A stretch of DNA of 22,329 nucleotides from a bacterium UBP12_UBA5184 (GCA_002413145.1 DHWK01000162.1:1-22329); one strand, 5' to 3'. Numbered from the stretch's first letter, positions 7,795-15,739 are shown. The notes: generated from the letters alone by a model not told the origin. Program-made: numbers and translations.

Positions 7795-8799
7795 CTAGGA
7801 GATCGCCAGGACGACCTTCCCCATTTGGTCGCCTTTGAGGACGTGCTCGGCGGCCGCAACGACCTCGTCCATCGGATAGACGCGATCGACGACCGGTTTG
7901 AGCCCGCTCTCGAATAACTTTAGCATCGCGGCGAAATCGGCGGGACTTCCCATCGAGCTCCCCAGCACCGAGAGATGCTTCCAGAAAATCGAGTACGGGC
8001 GAATCTTCGCATCGCCGTTGGTTCCGCCGTAGATGGCGACCCGAGCGCCGTAGCGCGCGATGTCCAGACAGCGCGAAAGCACCTCGCCCCCGTTGCAATC
8101 GACGACGAGCGTCGGGCCGCCGCTCGAGAGTTTGCGCGCGGACTTGTGCCAGTCGAGATCGGTTTTATAGTTGATCCCTTCACTCGCACCGAGCGCTTTC
8201 GCGCGAGCGAGCTTCTCGTCGCTCCCGGAGGTCACGATCGTCCTCGCCCCGGCGTGCACTGCGTACAGCAGCACGAACGTCTGGACACCGCTCCCGACGC
8301 CGGGGATGAGCACGATGTCGTCCTTGGCGAGCTGTCCCCGAGTGAACGCCGCGCGGTACGCCGTCATGCCGCCGAGCGGGATCGCCGCCGCTTCGTCGTC
8401 GCTCAGCAATGCCGGCTTCCGATACACGTTCTGCGCCGGCACCACGACGTATTCGGCAAACGTCCCATCGGTCGGCATGCCGACGATGCTCGCGTTCGCC
8501 GTCAACGTGAACGGATCGTCGTCCCAACCGATTTCGGGATTGATCACGACCGGCGTCCCGACCGGCGGGTTGCCGACGCCGGCGCCGTGCGCGGCGACCT
8601 CACCGCAGCCGTCCGATCCGGGCGTCACTGGAACTTTAATTCCCGGATAGAGACCCTGCGTGATGAAGACGTCGCGCCGGTTGAATGCCGCGCGTTTGAT
8701 CTTGACCAGAATCTCGCCCGGGCCCGGAACCGGTTTCGGAACGTCCTCGACGTGCAGCTTTTCGGGGCCGCCAACCTCGTTGAGCCGTATCGCGCGCAT
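7795..8799 (-). CDS. zinc-free MDR oxidoreductase (quinone oxidoreductase-like)
   Basis: A 334-aa medium-chain dehydrogenase/reductase. The GroES-like N-terminal domain contains PGPGEILVKIKRAAFNRRD, where the catalytic-zinc cysteine of alcohol dehydrogenases is replaced by the NRRD element of zinc-free quinone or enoyl reductases, and PGSDGCGEV. The Rossmann domain has VLIPGVGSGVQTF (GxGxxG, about 163-174) for NAD(P)H. The fourfold-cysteine structural zinc site is absent. It probably reduces an activated double bond or a quinone. It sits between an acyl-CoA synthetase (15 bp upstream) and a VOC protein (14 bp downstream), so an enoyl-type substrate is plausible but unproven. Start ATG 8799. 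Confidence 0.92.
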   Translation of the reverse strand: MRAIRLNEVGGPEKLHVEDVPKPVPGPGEILVKIKRAAFNRRDVFITQGLYPGIKVPVTPGSDGCGEVAAHGAGVGNPPVGTPVVINPEIGWDDDPFTLTANASIVGMPTDGTFAEYVVVPAQNVYRKPALLSDDEAAAIPLGGMTAYRAAFTRGQLAKDDIVLIPGVGSGVQTFVLLYAVHAGARTIVTSGSDEKLARAKALGASEGINYKTDLDWHKSARKLSSGGPTLVVDCNGGEVLSRCLDIARYGARVAIYGGTNGDAKIRPYSIFWKHLSVLGSSMGSPADFAAMLKLFESGLKPVVDRVYPMDEVVAAAEHVLKGDQMGKVVLAIS

Positions 8800-8814
8800 C
8801 GGTACTGCCTGGCT

Positions 8815-10422
8815 TTAGACGAAACCGCTCGCGGCGGTCGCGCCTTTGCGCTTGAGCTCTAACTGGCGCAGCTCGACGCGGCGAATCTTCCCCGAGCGCG
8901 TCTTCGGCAATTCGCCGACGAATTCGATTTCGCGCGGATACTTGTAGGGCGCCGTGACCTTCTTGCAGTGATTTTGCAGCTCGCTCACCAACGCGTCACT
9001 CGGCTCGTTCCCCGGTCGCAAAACCACAAAGGCTTTCACGACATTGCCGCGATCGGCGTCGGGGCTGCCGACGACTGCCGATTCGAGGACGGCAGGATGC
9101 TCGAGCAACGCGCTCTCGACTTCGAAGGGGCCGATGCGGTAGGCGCCCGACGAAATCACGTCGTCGGCTCGCCCGACGAACCAGAAATAACCGTCGTCGT
9201 CGACCTGCGCGCGATCGCCGGTAATGTACCACTCGCCGCGGTGTGAAGCGCGCGTCTCTTCCTCGTTCTTATAGTAGCCGCGGAAAAGCGTCGGCGGGTC
9301 GCCGCGCAGACCGATGTCGCCGACCTCCCCGGCCTCACATTCTTGTCCCTCGGGGTCGACGACCCCGACGTCGTGCCCCGGCGTCGGCTTCCCCATCGAA
9401 CCCGGCCGCACGTCCATCCCCGGCCGGTTCGCGACCAGCAGCGAATTTTCGGTCTGGCCGTAGCCGTCGAGGATCGTGAGGCCGAACGCCTCTTTCCAGC
9501 GAGCCAGAACTTCTGGGTTGAGCGGTTCGCCGGCGGAGACGCAGTGCCGCAGCTTCGGCAGCTTCCAGCGCTCGCCGAGTCTTTCCAGCTTCGCCTCGAT
9601 GCGATATTCCGTCGGCGCTTGGCAGAGCACCGTCACCTCGAGGTCGCGGATCAAATCCATGCGCTGCGCCGCTTCGAACGCGCCTTCGTGGAGCACGATC
9701 GCCGAGCCGCACGACCACGGCCCGAGCAACACGTTCCAGAGTGACTTCGCCCAGCCGGTACCGGCGGTGCACCAGAGCAGATCCTCGGGCTTCGCGTCGA
9801 GCCAAAACTCCGCTTGCATGCGTTTCGCAAACGTGTAGGCGTGGTTGTGGACGACGCCTTTCGGATCTTTGGTCGTCCCGCTCGTATAGACGATATAGGC
9901 GACGTCGTCGCGCGCCGTGGGGTTGCCCGCGAATTCGGGACCGCGTTCGGCGAGTGCATCGAGGGAGGTCCAACCCGGCGCTTCGCCGCCCACCAGCAGA
10001 TAGCGCGTCACCCCCGGCGCCTGCTCGCGCATCAGATCGACCTCGGCGGCGTTGCTCGCGTGGGCGATTAGCGCGGTCGCGCCGGAGTGGTTGGCGCGGA
10101 AGGCGAGGTCCTTCGCGCGCAATTGTTCGGCGCTCGGAATCGCGACGGCGCCCAGGCGATCGAGCGCGAGCATCGCGTACAGCCAAGCCGGGATCTTCGG
10201 AAGGACGACGACGACCCGAGCGCCTTTCGCAACGCCGAGATCGCGCAAGGTGCCGGCCCAGCGCCGCGATGCTGCGGCGATCTCCGGAAACGAGACGTCG
10301 CTGCGGCCGCCCTTCGCATCGACGAACAGCAGTCCGCGGCGCCCTTCGCGCCCGAGTGCGTCGACCACGTCGCGCGCAAAATTGAACTCGGTCGGGACCT
10401 CCCAGTCGTAGGCCGCTTGCAT
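8815..10422 (-). CDS. acyl-CoA synthetase, ACSM/MACS-like AMP-forming ligase
   Basis: A 535-aa member of the ANL adenylating superfamily that activates a carboxylic acid to its acyl-CoA through an acyl-AMP. Motifs in order: P-loop YTSGTTKDPKGVVH; YGQTEN; TGDRAQVDDDGYFWFVGRADD followed by SGAYRIGPFEVE; and the C-terminal catalytic lysine in PKTRSGKIRR. The N-terminus EVPTEFNFARDVVDAL is the signature of the medium-chain (MACS/ACSM) branch, so a medium-chain or aromatic acid is likelier than acetate. The ATG at 10422 is preceded by a purine-rich AGGGAGGG site at good spacing. It is the first gene of the acyl-CoA synthetase/MDR/VOC operon and diverges from the small membrane protein gene with 54 bp between the starts. 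Confidence 0.93.
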   Translation of the reverse strand: MQAAYDWEVPTEFNFARDVVDALGREGRRGLLFVDAKGGRSDVSFPEIAAASRRWAGTLRDLGVAKGARVVVVLPKIPAWLYAMLALDRLGAVAIPSAEQLRAKDLAFRANHSGATALIAHASNAAEVDLMREQAPGVTRYLLVGGEAPGWTSLDALAERGPEFAGNPTARDDVAYIVYTSGTTKDPKGVVHNHAYTFAKRMQAEFWLDAKPEDLLWCTAGTGWAKSLWNVLLGPWSCGSAIVLHEGAFEAAQRMDLIRDLEVTVLCQAPTEYRIEAKLERLGERWKLPKLRHCVSAGEPLNPEVLARWKEAFGLTILDGYGQTENSLLVANRPGMDVRPGSMGKPTPGHDVGVVDPEGQECEAGEVGDIGLRGDPPTLFRGYYKNEEETRASHRGEWYITGDRAQVDDDGYFWFVGRADDVISSGAYRIGPFEVESALLEHPAVLESAVVGSPDADRGNVVKAFVVLRPGNEPSDALVSELQNHCKKVTAPYKYPREIEFVGELPKTRSGKIRRVELRQLELKRKGATAASGFV

Positions 10423-10476
10423 GCCCACCCTCCCTTCGCGGGCCCGCCGCTTCTCCCCGGCGAATGGGACGGCGTT

Positions 10477-10728
10477 ATGAAACTCGCCCGGTTGGTCGTT
10501 TCGATGCTCGATGCCGAGCCGCTCGCGCGCGGCTCGCGCATCAAACTCGGAAAGAACGTCCGCGTCGCCGGCGTCCCGGCAATCCTCTTCGGCGTCGCGG
10601 CGATCGTCTTGGCGGCGGGAGCGATGGCGGCCCTCCAAAAAACCGCTCCGCTGCTCCCGGAAACATTACGCGAGGCCCGCAACCTATGGAACAGTATCCG
10701 CGGCGACCGGCGCGAATTGAATCCTTAG
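10477..10728 (+). CDS. small single-span membrane protein, hypothetical
   Basis: An 83-aa ORF not recognised as a family. It has a basic N-terminal region (RGSRIKLGKNVRVAG), one clear membrane helix at about 33-53 (VPAILFGVAAIVLAAGAMAAL) and a short charged tail. It lies 4 bp before bolA on the same strand, which supports it as a real first gene of that operon. The ribosome site is weak. The same frame is open far upstream, but that part is the mirror of the acyl-CoA synthetase gene. Confidence 0.5.
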   Translation: MKLARLVVSMLDAEPLARGSRIKLGKNVRVAGVPAILFGVAAIVLAAGAMAALQKTAPLLPETLREARNLWNSIRGDRRELNP

Positions 10729-10732
10729 ACCG

Positions 10733-10966
10733 ATGATTCGAGAAGATGCGATGCGCACGCTGATCCGCCAGACGCTTCCCGACGCACAAGTCGAGATCGT
10801 CGACCTGACCGGCACCCTCGACCACTTCAACGTGTTGGTACGATCGAAGGCCTTCGCGGGAGTCCCGCTCATCGATCGCCACCGTATGGTCGAGGGCGCG
10901 GTCCGGGCGGCGCGTAGCGACGGCCGCATCCACGCCATGTCCATCCGCACTGAAGTTTTGGAGTAA
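10733..10966 (+). CDS. bolA: BolA-family protein
   Basis: A 77-aa BolA-like protein. Visible family elements are LPDAQVEIVDLTGTLDHFNV, the RHRMV motif (helix and Fe-S ligand region) and the C-terminal IHAMSIRT with its conserved histidine. BolA proteins partner with monothiol glutaredoxins to hold and deliver 2Fe-2S clusters, and E. coli BolA also affects morphology and transcription. Here the glutaredoxin gene follows after 2 bp, the classical arrangement. The ATG at 10733 gives the usual short N-terminus. The size and the histidines suggest a functional protein. Confidence 0.93.
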   Translation: MIREDAMRTLIRQTLPDAQVEIVDLTGTLDHFNVLVRSKAFAGVPLIDRHRMVEGAVRAARSDGRIHAMSIRTEVLE

Positions 10967-10968
10967 CC

Positions 10969-11331
10969 ATGCCCGACGCAGACGCCATCCGCAAGCAAAT
11001 CGAGCACGAGATCGCCGAGAACACGATCCTGGTCTACGGCAAGGGCACGAAGGACGCGCCTCTCTGCGGCTTTACGCTCGAGACGATCCAGTTTTTCAAT
11101 CAATTCGGCCGCCCGTTCGAGGTCGTCGACGTCTTGGAAGATATGCCCAAGCGCGAGGCGCTCGCGCAGATGACCGACTGGCCGACGCTGCCCAAGGTCT
11201 TCATCGGTGGTAAGTTTTACGGCGACACCGACATCCTCGGACCGATGGCGCAGAATGGTGAACTCGCCAAAGTCTTGAGCGAGGCGTTCGCCGGCCAAGC
11301 CGAGCCGGCGCCGGTCATCAAACTGCGCTAG
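10969..11331 (+). CDS. grxD: monothiol glutaredoxin, Grx4 family (CGFT active site)
   Basis: A 120-aa Grx4/GrxD-type monothiol glutaredoxin for 2Fe-2S cluster transfer. It shows VYGKGTKDAPLCGFTLETIQ with the single active-site Cys33, the TDWPTLPKVFIGGKFYG cis-proline segment and the glutathione-binding DTDI. The canonical motif is CGFS and here it reads C33-G-F-T36, while GGSDI is GDTDI. Both changes are conservative, and the glutathione/cluster site appears intact. The GGAG inside the end of bolA is a good ribosome site 5 nt before the ATG, implying coupled translation with BolA. Confidence 0.94.
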   Translation: MPDADAIRKQIEHEIAENTILVYGKGTKDAPLCGFTLETIQFFNQFGRPFEVVDVLEDMPKREALAQMTDWPTLPKVFIGGKFYGDTDILGPMAQNGELAKVLSEAFAGQAEPAPVIKLR

Positions 11332-11348
11332 CGCCGGCAGTACACTCA

Positions 11349-11804
11349 TTGCTCGAGCTGTACGATCCGAAGGACGAGGCGGCGTGGCTCGCCTCGTTCC
11401 GGTTTAGCGTCGAGCTGCGGCCGCGCTATTGCGAGTGCGACGGCCTCAGCCACGTCAGCAACACCGTCTACCCGGAGTACCTCGAGTTCGGGCGGCTGCA
11501 ATACTTCGTCGCCGCCGGCGATCCGGAGCCGGGGCCGTTTGCCTACGCGCACGTCACCGCCGAACTCCAGCTCCGCTATACCGCCGCCTGCTATTATGAC
11601 GAGCCGCTTTTCATCCGTTCGAAACTCGCGCAGCTCGGCCGCGCGAGCGCGACGATGGAACAGGCGATGACGGGCGCCGACGGCTCGCTCCGCGCCCTCG
11701 CCCGCGTCGTCGTGGTGCGCGCGATCGACGGTGCGACCGTGACCTGGACGGACGCGCAGCGTGCGGCACTCGAGCGCTTCGAAGGCGGTCCGCTGGGAGG
11801 CTAG
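11349..11804 (+). CDS. hot-dog fold acyl-CoA thioesterase (4HBT/FadM-like)
   Basis: A 151-aa protein with the 4-hydroxybenzoyl-CoA thioesterase motif YCECDGLSHVSNTVYPEYLE (D31, H35 and N38, then Y41). The second strand region YAHVTAELQLRYTAACYYDE is typical of the tetrameric hot-dog thioesterases. It should hydrolyse an acyl-CoA; the chain specificity is not visible. The start is uncertain: TTG 11349, 17 bp after the glutaredoxin stop, is the only start before the fold, and no clear ribosome site is seen. Its stop TAG and the stop of the convergent cupin gene share one CTAG. Confidence 0.85.
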   Translation: MLELYDPKDEAAWLASFRFSVELRPRYCECDGLSHVSNTVYPEYLEFGRLQYFVAAGDPEPGPFAYAHVTAELQLRYTAACYYDEPLFIRSKLAQLGRASATMEQAMTGADGSLRALARVVVVRAIDGATVTWTDAQRAALERFEGGPLGG

Positions 11805-12307
11805 CGCCCGGAAACCGCCGGCCGCCGCCGCGGCGGCGGCGCACCATCAGCGTCGGCGACCTTCCCGGCCGGGGAGGCCAGCAGAGCCTCGAGTTCGACG
11901 CCCTCCAGCATCCGGGCGATGTCCCGGTGGGCCGTTACGACGCAGAAAAAGCCGAACGTCGCGTCCCCACGGTTGACGAATTGATGCGGCTGGAACGGTG
12001 CGACGTAGATCACATCGTGAGCCCGCACTTCGCGGACTTCCTCGCCGACGATGGCCTGGCCGACGCCTTCGCCGACGATGACGAAGTGCTCGTGCTCGTG
12101 CTTTTCGAGCCGGGTCACCGCGCCGGCTGGTACTTCGAAATACCGCACCTCGAGCCCGGGCCCCGGCTCGGCGGCGGATTCTTTCCGCCCCCCGACGAGG
12201 GTATGACGGACAACTTTCGAGGGCTCACCTGGGACGTAGCCCTCGGCCTCGACGCCTTCCCAACCGGTCGGTTTACGCTCGGTGAACGGCCTTTGCACAG
12301 ATTTCAT
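11801..12307 (-). CDS. cupin-domain protein
   Basis: A 168-aa single-domain cupin. The first motif is EKHEHEHFVIVGEG (H70, H72 and H74 as metal-ligand candidates with the following glycine) and the second is DVIYVAPFQPHQFVNRG (H108, N112). Such cupins bind a divalent metal and act as enzymes, sensors or storage domains; the role here is unknown. The tail is low complexity and proline/arginine-rich. ATG 12307 is preceded by AAGGAA at the right spacing, which favours it over an upstream GTG at 12325. It diverges from the TonB-receptor leader and overlaps the thioesterase stop by 4 bp. Confidence 0.85.
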   Translation of the reverse strand: MKSVQRPFTERKPTGWEGVEAEGYVPGEPSKVVRHTLVGGRKESAAEPGPGLEVRYFEVPAGAVTRLEKHEHEHFVIVGEGVGQAIVGEEVREVRAHDVIYVAPFQPHQFVNRGDATFGFFCVVTAHRDIARMLEGVELEALLASPAGKVADADGAPPPRRRPAVSGR

Positions 12308-12331
12308 AATGTTCCTTACCGGCACAAGGTT

Positions 12332-12349
12332 CCGCTCCGACGGAGGCGG
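12332..12349. repeat. GC-rich hairpin between cupin gene and receptor leader
   Basis: CCGCTCCG and CGGAGGCGG form a GC-rich hairpin with a bulged G. It lies in the shared upstream region of the divergent cupin and receptor genes. It partly competes with the outer stem proposed for the leader element, so the two could be alternative folds. Confidence 0.4.
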
Positions 12350-12510
12350 TAAGTGCTTCCTCGTGCTCCCTCCGGCTCAGAAACCGGCTGGCAGGTTTCT
12401 CGCAACCCGCAGTGCAGGGGTCTTCGCGCCGACGTCACTGTCGCGACGATGTTCCGACGAGAGATCTCGATGTTCTTACATCACTCACTCAACTCTCCCT
12501 CATAAGGAGA
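12345..12510 (+). promoter_or_regulatory. structured 5' leader of the TonB receptor, riboswitch-like
   Basis: A possible cis-regulatory RNA of unassigned class. Arms at 12345-12353 and 12422-12430 could form an imperfect outer stem (4 + 3 bp around a 2x2 internal loop). Inside it are a 7-bp hairpin AGAAACC (12379-12385) / GGTTTCT (12394-12400), the single-stranded CGCAA, and a second hairpin ACCCGC...GGGGT (12405-12421). This hairpin-GCAACC-hairpin layout recalls SAM-I/SAM-IV aptamers, but I cannot confirm the class. Near the start, TCTCC (12494-12498) can pair with GGAGA of the ribosome site (12506-12510), while GAGAG (12459-12463) can instead pair with CTCTC (12493-12497), a possible translational switch. 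Confidence 0.4.
12504..12510 (+). promoter_or_regulatory. ribosome binding site of TonB receptor
   Basis: AAGGAGA lies 4 nt before GTG 12515 and decides that start. The preceding TCTCC at 12494-12498 is a perfect 5-nt anti-Shine-Dalgarno. Confidence 0.75.
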
Positions 12511-12514
12511 TCAC

Positions 12515-15500
12515 GTGTCCATATTCCTGAGAGTTACGGCTTCGGTTCTTGCCGCCGTCCTCGTCGTTGGTCCCGTCAGCGTGGCAACGGCGTCGGCAGC
12601 CGGCAAGACCATCGTCGCTCAAACCGGAACGGCGAACAGCACGCTGACCGGCAACGCGTTCGACTCTTCTACCAATAAGCCGGTCGGCGGCGCGACCGTC
12701 ACCGTCACCGGCGGGTCGCAGACCTACACGACGACCACGAAGGATAACGGCTCCTTCTCCGTCAGCCTACCCGCCGGGATCTACGATATCACCGTGAACA
12801 AGGGTGGATTCCAGACGGCAAGCGTGACCGGATACGCGATTGCGCCGGGGACTTCCTCGATTCAGATCAGCCTCGTCGAAGCAAGTTCCACCACGCTGCG
12901 GACGATCGGCCGCGTCTCGGTGACGCGCGCGAGCTCGATCAACACCAGCTCGACCTCGGTGACGGGGCTCGACTCCGCGATCATCCAGCAGCGCGACCTT
13001 CCGAATCTCGAAGATACGGTCGCGGAACTGCCGGGCGTCACGCTGGCGCGAACCTCGTCTTCGACCGCCAACCTATTCTTCAACGTCCGTGGCTCGTGGG
13101 CGGAGACGAAGGTAAACATCGAGGGGCATCCGCTCTCGGTCGGAACCTTTGGGCTTTGGAACGCAAATTACGCCCAAGCCGGGATCTTCGACCAAGTCGA
13201 AGTCTTGAAAGGTGCCGGCCTCAACGGTCCAACCGCCGGTGAATCTGCGTTCGGCACCGTCAACCTGAGAACGCGCGATTTTTCTCCGAAAAATTATGTC
13301 GAACTCAAGGGCGGCCTCGACAGCTATGCCGGAAGCCTATATACACTCTTCGGGAACGTCAATCTTTTCAACGACCGGCTGTCGGTCGTCGCCGGCAAGT
13401 CGTTCTCGAGCTACAAGGGTCCATCGGACAACTATTTAGCCAATCGTATCGGATCGGGTCTACCCAGCGGCCCGCTCCTCGGCATCGGCACGGTGCCGAG
13501 CGGCTATCTTTCGTTGAATCAATATCAAGCCGATCTGAGCAACCGCTATAATCTCGAAGGCGAAGTTGTAAAGGCGCGTTATCGTCTCTCGCCCGCCACC
13601 TCGATCACCGCCGAATACCTCGGCCTGCAAGGTCAATACTATCCGCAAGCCGGCTCCTACGCGAGCCTTGAAGGCAACGGGACCATCGCGGCCTGCTTCA
13701 ACGGCAGCACCGCGGTGAGCAACCCCGCGCTCTGTACCGTCACGTCGACCTACAATCCACCCTACGCGCAGAGTCTCGTCGGCATGGCGGTCCCGCAATA
13801 CAACTTCTTCCCCGGCTCGTTCATTCAGAACAACGAGCCGCAGTTCGCAGCCGAACTGCGCACCTCGTATAAGAACGACACGATCCTCGTTCGCCCCTAT
13901 ACCGCGCTCGTCAACCGTTATATCAGCGGCTTCAACGAGGTCTTGACGCCGGGCGAAAACGGCGGCTGGTTCCAAGTTACGAACGCCGCCAACTGCCAGG
14001 AGATATTCGTCTCGGCCAGCGTCGCGAACGGTGGCGCAAAGGGACCGTGTTATGGGCAAAACGCAGGTCCGGGCTACGTCCCTGCATACATCGGTACGGG
14101 TCCTCAGCCGTTCCCATTCCGCCCGGCGACGACGACCGTCGCGCCGACGTGCACGATGACGAACCCCTGTTGGACGACCCCGACGGGGCAAGCCAACGAC
14201 GGCGCCATCGCCTACGGATCCCCGTTCAGCCAGCCGGAGATCGACCGCTTACGCGGTGGGACGTTCCAATACTTCCACCCGTTCGGCGACAACCTCCTCA
14301 CCTTCAGCTACGATTACCATACCGACGACACCGCCTCGACGACCGGCGATACCACGATCCCCTTGGCGGGATGCACGCCGGTGGTCGGCACCGTATCGAA
14401 CAACGGCGCCGGTATCGGCGCCCAGCCCGGGTGTGCTCTTGGAGTATACAATATCCCGGGGACGGCGAACGCGCCGTTCCTGCCGCGCACCAGCATCGCT
14501 ATCCCTCCGACGTACGTCCATGACAGCGACTTCGGACTCACCGGGACGTTCCAGGTAACGCCGGCACTTCAGGTCGCGCTCGGCGCCTATTACGAACACT
14601 ACTACTCGTTCGCCCAGACGGAAAACCCGGCACTCCTCAACCAGTACGCGCTTCCCGTCGCATCCGGCGGAGCCGGCACCGCGAGCGCCACGCCGGTCAG
14701 CCTCGTCGGCGTACCTAATTCGTTCAGCCACTACGATCCGCACCTCGGCTTGGCGTTCCGGGCCACTCGCGATATCTCAATTCGCGCGTCGGCCGGTTCC
14801 TCGGTGACGATGCCGTACGCCTCGCTCATCTCCGGTCTCGGGAGCGTCACGATTCCGAATGCTGCGAACAATCTGCAATATACGGTTGCTCTGGCGAACA
14901 CGCAGCTGCTGTTCGAAACCACCGTAGCTTACGACCTGGGAGCAGATTTTAGAGTCCCGAACGGCGCCATCTTCTCGCTCGACACCTACGATAACACGAT
15001 CCATAACATCTTCATGAGCCAGACCAGTCCCATAACGTGTCCCGCATCGTTCGCGCCGCCGGCCGGGACGGCCGTCGGAGGATGTTTCCAATCGCAGACG
15101 CTCAACGGGCCGATCGGCCGTTTCTACGGCATCGAAGCATCGCTCAATAGGATCGTCCCCGTCGGTTTCGGCTGGATTCTGACGGCTACGGCGCAGCGAG
15201 CCTACCTCGACCAGTTGCCCCCCGTGCTCTACACGGCGGTCTGCCCGCCGGCGCCCTTGGTTTGCAACACCAACGTCTCTGCCTTCTCTCCGCTCGTAAA
15301 CGGAAAGCAACTCGACGGAAGCGTGAACAGTCAAGGCTCGGTTCCATACACGAAAGGCTACGCCGAGTTGCGCTGGAGCGGAGCAAAGCATCAGCTCCTC
15401 ACCTTCGGTATGGACTACGAAGGAGCGAACAACTCGACGTACGGCCCCGCCTACACGCTGTTCAACGGCACCGCCCAGTGGGATATCGTCCCACAGACGA

Positions 15501-15721
15501 CCTTCCAAATGGCGGTCGATAACCTCTTCAATCTGAATACCGGACCGGGCATCGTGCGTGCTTTGTTCGGTCAGGGAAGCCGGACGATTTGCCAGGGCAC
15601 CAACACCATCGGCGGCCCGACGGTATTCAGTTCGACGGGCTGTTTCAGTTCCCCGAAATCGATCCAGTGGGTTCCGCCGCGGACGTTCCGGTTCACCCTC
15701 ACGCGGCGCATCTCCGACTAA
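12515..15721 (+). CDS. TonB-dependent outer-membrane receptor with regulatory-like N-domain
   Basis: A 1068-aa outer-membrane transporter. Residues 1-29 are a signal peptide. Residues 43-120 form a carboxypeptidase-regulatory-like beta sandwich (SSTNKPVGGATVTVTGG onward). IGRVSVTR near 131-138 is a possible TonB box. The plug spans about 141-257 and includes LEDTVAELPGVTLAR, NVRGS and FDQVEVLKGAG. The rest is the beta barrel, with many Tyr/Asn-rich strands. It presumably imports a bound substrate powered by TonB-ExbBD, which are not encoded here; the substrate is unknown. All 14 cysteines fall in seven close pairs in the barrel. The last strand RTFRFTLTRRISD ends in Asp rather than the usual Phe. 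GTG 12515 follows AAGGAGA. It is a single-gene unit between a structured leader and a strong terminator. Confidence 0.92.
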   Translation: MSIFLRVTASVLAAVLVVGPVSVATASAAGKTIVAQTGTANSTLTGNAFDSSTNKPVGGATVTVTGGSQTYTTTTKDNGSFSVSLPAGIYDITVNKGGFQTASVTGYAIAPGTSSIQISLVEASSTTLRTIGRVSVTRASSINTSSTSVTGLDSAIIQQRDLPNLEDTVAELPGVTLARTSSSTANLFFNVRGSWAETKVNIEGHPLSVGTFGLWNANYAQAGIFDQVEVLKGAGLNGPTAGESAFGTVNLRTRDFSPKNYVELKGGLDSYAGSLYTLFGNVNLFNDRLSVVAGKSFSSYKGPSDNYLANRIGSGLPSGPLLGIGTVPSGYLSLNQYQADLSNRYNLEGEVVKARYRLSPATSITAEYLGLQGQYYPQAGSYASLEGNGTIAACFNGSTAVSNPALCTVTSTYNPPYAQSLVGMAVPQYNFFPGSFIQNNEPQFAAELRTSYKNDTILVRPYTALVNRYISGFNEVLTPGENGGWFQVTNAANCQEIFVSASVANGGAKGPCYGQNAGPGYVPAYIGTGPQPFPFRPATTTVAPTCTMTNPCWTTPTGQANDGAIAYGSPFSQPEIDRLRGGTFQYFHPFGDNLLTFSYDYHTDDTASTTGDTTIPLAGCTPVVGTVSNNGAGIGAQPGCALGVYNIPGTANAPFLPRTSIAIPPTYVHDSDFGLTGTFQVTPALQVALGAYYEHYYSFAQTENPALLNQYALPVASGGAGTASATPVSLVGVPNSFSHYDPHLGLAFRATRDISIRASAGSSVTMPYASLISGLGSVTIPNAANNLQYTVALANTQLLFETTVAYDLGADFRVPNGAIFSLDTYDNTIHNIFMSQTSPITCPASFAPPAGTAVGGCFQSQTLNGPIGRFYGIEASLNRIVPVGFGWILTATAQRAYLDQLPPVLYTAVCPPAPLVCNTNVSAFSPLVNGKQLDGSVNSQGSVPYTKGYAELRWSGAKHQLLTFGMDYEGANNSTYGPAYTLFNGTAQWDIVPQTTFQMAVDNLFNLNTGPGIVRALFGQGSRTICQGTNTIGGPTVFSSTGCFSSPKSIQWVPPRTFRFTLTRRISD

Positions 15722-15739
15722 CCAGCGTCACACCAAACC

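Noticed and set aside
10087..10476. N-terminal extension of the small membrane protein ORF
   Set aside because: It lies opposite the acyl-CoA synthetase gene, and only the part after ATG 10477 looks like a membrane protein.
13460..14191. Minus-strand frames inside the TonB receptor gene
   Set aside because: They lack domains and a ribosome site, and the receptor frame is continuous through them.
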